Assembly (NCBI GenBank): GCA_964520375.1
Contig: CAZFNQ010000024.1
Coordinates: 1 to 7,744, forward strand
Length of the DNA: 7,744 bases
Source of the DNA: CAZFNQ01 sp964520375
GTDB taxonomy: Bacteria > Patescibacteriota > Saccharimonadia > Saccharimonadales > JANWIN01
Reading direction: 5' to 3'
Position numbers and translations under genes: made by a program. The notes beneath the pieces were generated by a model. That model saw only the letters and a program-made list of their open reading frames with translations, ran no database searches and was not told where the DNA came from. Numbering within the stretch: the stretch's first letter is position 1; each line of letters starts with the position of its first letter. This document shows positions 5,002 through 7,744 of this stretch, in pieces.

Positions 5002-5688
5002 TTACTTACTTTGGCTCTCAATAACCGGAGTAATTGGATGAGGACTGTGACCACGACGTCTTAAGATCTCGCCGGCCATTAAACCGCCAGCAACAAGTGT
5101 ACTTCCGATAAGAGCCTGCGTTGGTATATTATTTCCGGTGTGAGCCAATAAGTGTTCTCCAGTGTTTATATGGACAGATGTAGGCCCTTCAGTAGTGGTA
5201 GTGGAACTTGTAGCATTACCTGTATCAACGTAGGCGTCGATTGCAGGGGGTGGTGTAGCTATATGCCTAGTAGTAGAGGTTGTAGGCAAAGCCTCTGGTC
5301 CGTCTTCTACGGTAATTGAGCCACTAGTGGTAGAAGTTGTATTGCCGGTACTAGTAGTTATGGTTGTGTTCTCACCGCTACCGTCATCAACATAGGCGTC
5401 GATTGCTGGCGGAGGTGTAGCAATATGTTCAGTGGTAGAGGTCGTAGGCAAAGCCTCTGGTCCGTCTTCTACGGTAATTGAGCCATTAGTCGTGGAAGTT
5501 GTATTGCCGGCAGATAATTCTTTAGGTTCTGGTACTTTTAGCGTTTCTGTGGCTCCAGCGTAAGTAGCTCCGACACCCAAAGCAACACCTGCAGCTGCAA
5601 CTACAGCCCCGCCTCGGCGAACGGCTTTGCTACGCAGTAATGTGTTGATACGACTAGGCTGATTTTTATATTCTATTGAATTATTCAT
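5002..5688 (-). CDS. Sortase-substrate surface protein, LAHTG sorting signal, Thr/Ser-rich with a duplicated 41-residue unit
   Basis: This is a cell-surface protein with no recognisable globular domain. A basic N-terminus precedes a hydrophobic signal segment (about 26-45) with a possible AGA cleavage site. The mature part is a Thr/Ser/Pro-rich stalk containing two units of 41 residues (61-101 and 115-155, 39 of 41 identical), each ending in PPPAIDAYVD. Near the C-terminus, LAHTG (181-185) precedes a hydrophobic span (about 191-208) and RRR (210-212). This is the layout of an LPxTG-like sorting signal of the LAxTG kind used by actinobacterial class E sortases. Unusually, 16 residues follow the arginines. 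Sortase linkage is inferred, as no sortase gene is in the window. Protein length is 228 aa. No Shine-Dalgarno precedes the ATG, and the promoter may lie partly in the adjacent gap. Confidence 0.82.
   Translation of the reverse strand: MNNSIEYKNQPSRINTLLRSKAVRRGGAVVAAAGVALGVGATYAGATETLKVPEPKELSAGNTTSTTNGSITVEDGPEALPTTSTTEHIATPPPAIDAYVDDGSGENTTITTSTGNTTSTTSGSITVEDGPEALPTTSTTRHIATPPPAIDAYVDTGNATSSTTTTEGPTSVHINTGEHLLAHTGNNIPTQALIGSTLVAGGLMAGEILRRRGHSPHPITPVIESQSK
5224..5346 (-). repeat. 123-bp coding repeat, second copy (residues 115-155)
   Basis: This is the second of two near-identical units in the sortase-substrate gene, 162 bp from the first. About 40 bases in the middle are identical between copies, while the ends carry mostly synonymous changes. 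The protein differs at only two residues (Asn68/Ser122 and Glu87/Arg141), which points to a duplication followed by constraint on the protein. Confidence 0.9.
5386..5508 (-). repeat. 123-bp coding repeat, first copy (residues 61-101)
   Basis: This is the first copy of the unit, beginning GNTTSTT, passing through SITVEDGPEALP and ending PPPAIDAYVD. The unit mixes a Thr-rich linker, a short acidic core and a Pro-rich end, as in spacer repeats of surface stalk proteins. Confidence 0.9.
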
Positions 5689-5711
5689 GCCTATATACTA
5701 CTACAATATAG

Positions 5712-5811
5712 NNNNNNNNNNNNNNNNNNNNNNNNNNNNNNNNNNNNNNNNNNNNNNNNNNNNNNNNNNNNNNNNNNNNNNNNNNNNNNNNNNNNNNNNN
5801 NNNNNNNNNNN
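5712..5811. other. assembly gap (100 N)
   Basis: Exactly 100 Ns between the divergent sortase-substrate gene and the MFS gene. It hides the start and first membrane helix of the transporter and the shared promoter region. The missing transporter N-terminus alone should need roughly 130-150 bases, so the true gap is probably longer than 100. Confidence 0.95.
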
Positions 5812-7044
5812 GATGCTTATTTATTAACTCTTGGTTCTTTTATCTTAATTGCTGGCTCATTATCTGATCTGTTTGGTCGTAAAAAAGTATTGTCAGCTGG
5901 TCTGGTAGGCTTTTTGATTGCATCAGTCCTTTGCGCCGTAGCACCAAATACCAATTTCTTAATTATTATGCGAGCCGCTCAGGGATTGGCCGGTGCTCTG
6001 TTAGTACCCAGTTCTTTAGCAATGATTATTTCAGCTTTTTCCGGTGAGGCTCAGGGTAAAGCTATTGGCACTTGGACTGCCTGGACCGGTATATCATTTA
6101 TTATTGGGCCACTACTTGGCGGGTTTTTGGTTGATTCAGCATCCTGGCGATGGGTTTTTGGTATTAATGTCGTACCGATAACAATTACTTTGTTGCTAAT
6201 AAAGATGCTTAAACTGCCCGAGAAGCTGCCTCATGATACAAAGATTGATATATTAGGGGCGATACTTTGTGCAATTGGCTTGGGAGGCCCAGTTTATAGT
6301 TTTATTGAACAGCCGCATTATGGCTGGTCAAGTTTACAGGTGATTATTCCGTTAGTTGTTGGTGTAGTGGCGTTAGTTAGCTTTTTGTTATATGAAAAAT
6401 CTATTAAAAACCCTATGTTGCCGCTAAATCTATTTAAAGTCAGAAACTTTAGCGTCGGTAATATTGCGACAACCGCTATTTATGCCGGCTTATCGGTAGC
6501 TATTTTCATACTGATTATTTTTGTTCAGTCAGTAGGAGGTTATTCAGCCTTTCGTGCCGGGTTGACGTTTACTCCAGTAACAATAATATTGTTTCTTTTA
6601 TCTCCGCGCTTTGGCGCTTTGGCTGGTAAATATGGACCCCGTTTGTTCATGTCAGTTGGGCCAATTATAGGCGCAATTGGTTTTTTGTTTTTACTTAGGG
6701 TTAATCAATCAGTTGATTATTGGAATCAGATTTTCCCAGGGATTATTGTTTTTGGAATTGGTTTATCTATGACAGTTGCCCCGCTAACTGCGGCCATATT
6801 GGGAGATATTGATAGCCGAAATGCCGGTGTCGGCTCGGCTATTAATAATGCCGTTTCACGTATTGCCGGACTGATTGCTATTGCCCTAATTGGGCTAATA
6901 ATTGGAGCCGATGCCTTTACAAGATCGACTGCTTACGGTGTTAACGCTTTCCATAGAGGTGCCGTGGCAATGGCCGTATTATTACTAGCCGGTGGCCTAA
7001 TATCTGCCATAGGTATAACCAACCGCAAACGTTCAAGAATTTAA
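5812..7044 (+). CDS. MFS drug exporter, DHA2 family (14 TM), N-terminus lost in assembly gap
   Basis: This is a proton-driven multidrug-type exporter of the inner membrane. The open frame continues without a stop from the first base after the gap (DAYLLTLGSFILIAGSL), so a TTG at 5890 that could be taken as a start is internal. Motif A, GSLSDLFGRKKV, lies between TM2 and TM3. The antiporter motif C region, GISFIIGPLLGGFLVD, is in TM5 and is followed by WRWVFGINVVP, a typical DHA2 signature. I count 13 hydrophobic spans in the 410 visible residues, which implies 14 with the missing TM1 and favours DHA2 over 12-TM DHA1. The substrate cannot be read from sequence. The gene is divergent from the sortase-substrate gene and convergent with the orphan gene at 7075-7287, 30 bases away. 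No regulator gene is visible. Confidence 0.9.
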   Translation, partial: DAYLLTLGSFILIAGSLSDLFGRKKVLSAGLVGFLIASVLCAVAPNTNFLIIMRAAQGLAGALLVPSSLAMIISAFSGEAQGKAIGTWTAWTGISFIIGPLLGGFLVDSASWRWVFGINVVPITITLLLIKMLKLPEKLPHDTKIDILGAILCAIGLGGPVYSFIEQPHYGWSSLQVIIPLVVGVVALVSFLLYEKSIKNPMLPLNLFKVRNFSVGNIATTAIYAGLSVAIFILIIFVQSVGGYSAFRAGLTFTPVTIILFLLSPRFGALAGKYGPRLFMSVGPIIGAIGFLFLLRVNQSVDYWNQIFPGIIVFGIGLSMTVAPLTAAILGDIDSRNAGVGSAINNAVSRIAGLIAIALIGLIIGADAFTRSTAYGVNAFHRGAVAMAVLLLAGGLISAIGITNRKRSRI

Positions 7045-7074
7045 CAAAGATCCTAGTTAAAGCTTATGGAATGT

Positions 7075-7287
7075 CTATGTAGTTTTGCGCAATACCAGGC
7101 GTAGGTTAGCCAGGTAATGCTTAGGATCAAGGGTAGGATGAACTTTTAAATACGCTAAGTGATACTCAATAAAAGACATACGGTGGTTAGGCCACAACTC
7201 AACATTGCCCCTATAGACTGATTCGGTCAACAGTTTAGGATTAGCCTGCATACTACGTAGGCTAACAACTACTTCCTCTTCGCTCAT
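7075..7287 (-). CDS. Unrecognised 70-aa protein, translationally coupled to the MSKDKG peptide
   Basis: This is a small soluble protein beginning MSEEEVVVSLRSMQ, with WPNHRMSFIEYHLAYLK in the middle and a basic C-terminus HYLANLRLVLRKTT. I do not recognise a family. The frame is open upstream to a GTG at 7359, but that GTG sits inside the AAAGGTGG ribosome binding site of the peptide at 7351 and would give an Arg/Lys-rich extension overlapping that peptide out of frame. The ATG at 7287 lies four bases after the peptide's TAA, which is ideal for reinitiation, and no strong site of its own is close. It is convergent with the MFS exporter. A start at 7359, or a programmed frameshift joining the two, remains possible but is less likely. 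Confidence 0.6.
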   Translation of the reverse strand: MSEEEVVVSLRSMQANPKLLTESVYRGNVELWPNHRMSFIEYHLAYLKVHPTLDPKHYLANLRLVLRKTT

Positions 7288-7291
7288 AATA

Positions 7292-7351
7292 TTAGCTGGC
7301 CTTTGCCTGTTTGGGTTTCTTTTTCTCTTTTCTACCCTTATCTTTAGACAT
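7292..7351 (-). CDS. Tiny Lys-rich peptide, MSKDKG type, 19 aa
   Basis: The peptide MSKDKGRKEKKKPKQAKAS has the best translation start in the right part of the window: AAAGGTGG, then four bases, then ATG. It is 11-12 Lys/Arg-rich residues out of 19, so it is very basic and could bind RNA or DNA, but this is inference. From memory, short bacterial proteins with an MSKDKGxKxxKKPK start recur in several phyla, usually longer than this; I have not checked that. It ends four bases before the 70-aa gene, so it may serve as a leader peptide coupling translation to it. Confidence 0.5.
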   Translation of the reverse strand: MSKDKGRKEKKKPKQAKAS

Positions 7352-7355
7352 AATT

Positions 7356-7363
7356 CCACCTTT
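7356..7363 (-). promoter_or_regulatory. strong ribosome binding site that decides the start at 7351
   Basis: On the minus strand, AAAGGTGG ends four bases before the ATG at 7351. It shows that translation begins with the MSKDKG frame and not with the longer overlapping frame that opens at the GTG within this motif (7359). Confidence 0.7.
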
Positions 7364-7374
7364 CGCTAGTAGTC

Positions 7375-7403
7375 ATTATGCGGCATTTCTCCCCTATTAG
7401 CAA
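7375..7403 (-). promoter_or_regulatory. probable sigma70-type promoter of the MSKDKG / 70-aa pair
   Basis: On the minus strand, TTGCTA (7403-7398), a 17-base spacer and CATAAT (7380-7375) give 9 of 12 consensus positions. The predicted +1 near 7368 leaves a leader of about 17 bases that contains the whole ribosome binding site. Confidence 0.5.
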
Positions 7404-7445
7404 GTTATTGACCAGATCATACTACAAAGCTAGTGATTTCCACAT

Positions 7446-7744
7446 CTACAGTCGTATAAATAGTCGGGCTTTTTCTTTATCCTTAAGCGGATTAAGGTAA
7501 TTATTTATGTCCTGTAGAGTGAACACAATGTGGGCGGCTTTAACCTTGCTGCCCTGCATTTGAATGTTTTTAACTATTTCTAAGGTGTATCCAGTATTTA
7601 TTATGCCCGATGTTTGGCCGGGTTTTAGTTGAAATAACGTTTGAGTAACTTGAGCTGATAAGTCACGGTTAGTTTTGTCTATTAAAAAGCCGTATTCGCC
7701 ACCTTTGTCTTTACTGGATTTATCTTGAGAGTACTTTTTAGCTA
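7446..7744 (-). CDS. Parvulin-type peptidyl-prolyl isomerase (PpiC/SurA-like foldase), C-terminal part only
   Basis: The last 98 codons of a gene that enters from the right edge, ending at TAG (7448-7446). The stretch AKKYSQDKSSKDKGGEYGFL matches the parvulin segment usually written YSxDxxSxxxGGDLGxF. It is followed by the expected LFQLKPGQTSGIINTGYTLEIVK (family: F-xLKPGEvSxPVxTxxGYHIIKV). The family's usual YHII is YTLEI here. After it, VKAAHIVF resembles the strand that opens a further parvulin domain, but only ~30 residues remain, so this may be the end strand or a truncated repeat. The family catalyses cis-trans prolyl isomerisation and assists folding of exported proteins, which would fit the secreted proteins nearby. 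The signal or anchor sequence lies outside the window. Confidence 0.78.
   Translation of the reverse strand, partial: AKKYSQDKSSKDKGGEYGFLIDKTNRDLSAQVTQTLFQLKPGQTSGIINTGYTLEIVKNIQMQGSKVKAAHIVFTLQDINNYLNPLKDKEKARLFIRL

Noticed and set aside
1..7744. Alternative genetic code 25 (UGA = Gly) as in Gracilibacteria/SR1
   Set aside because: No in-frame TGA occurs inside any of the well-supported genes, and Gly is encoded by GGN throughout; the TGA at 1256-1258 reads naturally as a stop.

Overview
The window looks like a contig piece from a small-genome bacterium of the Patescibacteria/CPR radiation, most likely a Candidatus Saccharibacteria (TM7) relative. The reasons are AT-rich DNA, many short orphan proteins, genes that begin exactly where a sigma70-type promoter would start transcription (leaderless mRNAs), membrane-anchored extracytoplasmic proteins with long basic N-termini, and an actinobacterial-style LAxTG sorting signal. 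Reading frames use the standard bacterial code: no in-frame TGA is needed, which argues against the UGA=Gly code of Gracilibacteria/SR1. The taxonomy is inference, without any database search.

Left part (1-1562, + strand): the 3' two thirds of a tRNA-Asp(GTC) is followed at once by two unrecognised acidic proteins (92-565 and 644-1258). Each has a TTGAyT-17-TAATAT extended -10 promoter whose predicted +1 is the A of the ATG. A 30-bp repeat (579-608 and 1284-1313, 26/30 identical) flanks the second gene. A 57-aa membrane protein (1389-1562) with a normal Shine-Dalgarno follows.

Middle part (1642-5688): a surface and glycan-related block, mostly on the minus strand. It holds a membrane-anchored clan GH-A-like glycosidase (1642-2763), a small orphan gene on the opposite strand with a perfect-consensus promoter (2983-3318), a secreted or anchored CAP (SCP/PR-1-like) plus bulb-type lectin protein interrupted by a 100-N assembly gap (3371-4900), and a Thr/Ser-rich LAHTG sortase substrate with a duplicated 41-residue unit (5002-5688). 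The last two share the motif PAIDAYVD (three copies in total), which suggests a common partner or processing step.

Right part (5712-7744): a second 100-N gap removes the start of a 14-TM DHA2-type MFS exporter (5812-7044, +). Convergent to it on the minus strand are a tiny lysine-rich MSKDKG peptide, a tightly coupled 70-aa orphan protein, and the C-terminal end of a parvulin (PpiC/SurA-like) foldase that runs off the window. A foldase, a sortase substrate, a lectin/CAP protein and a glycosidase together fit a cell-surface program of the kind an episymbiont could use for host contact; that functional link is inference. No stretch over 300 bases lacks a gene. No CRISPR array, IS element or convincing rho-independent terminator was seen.
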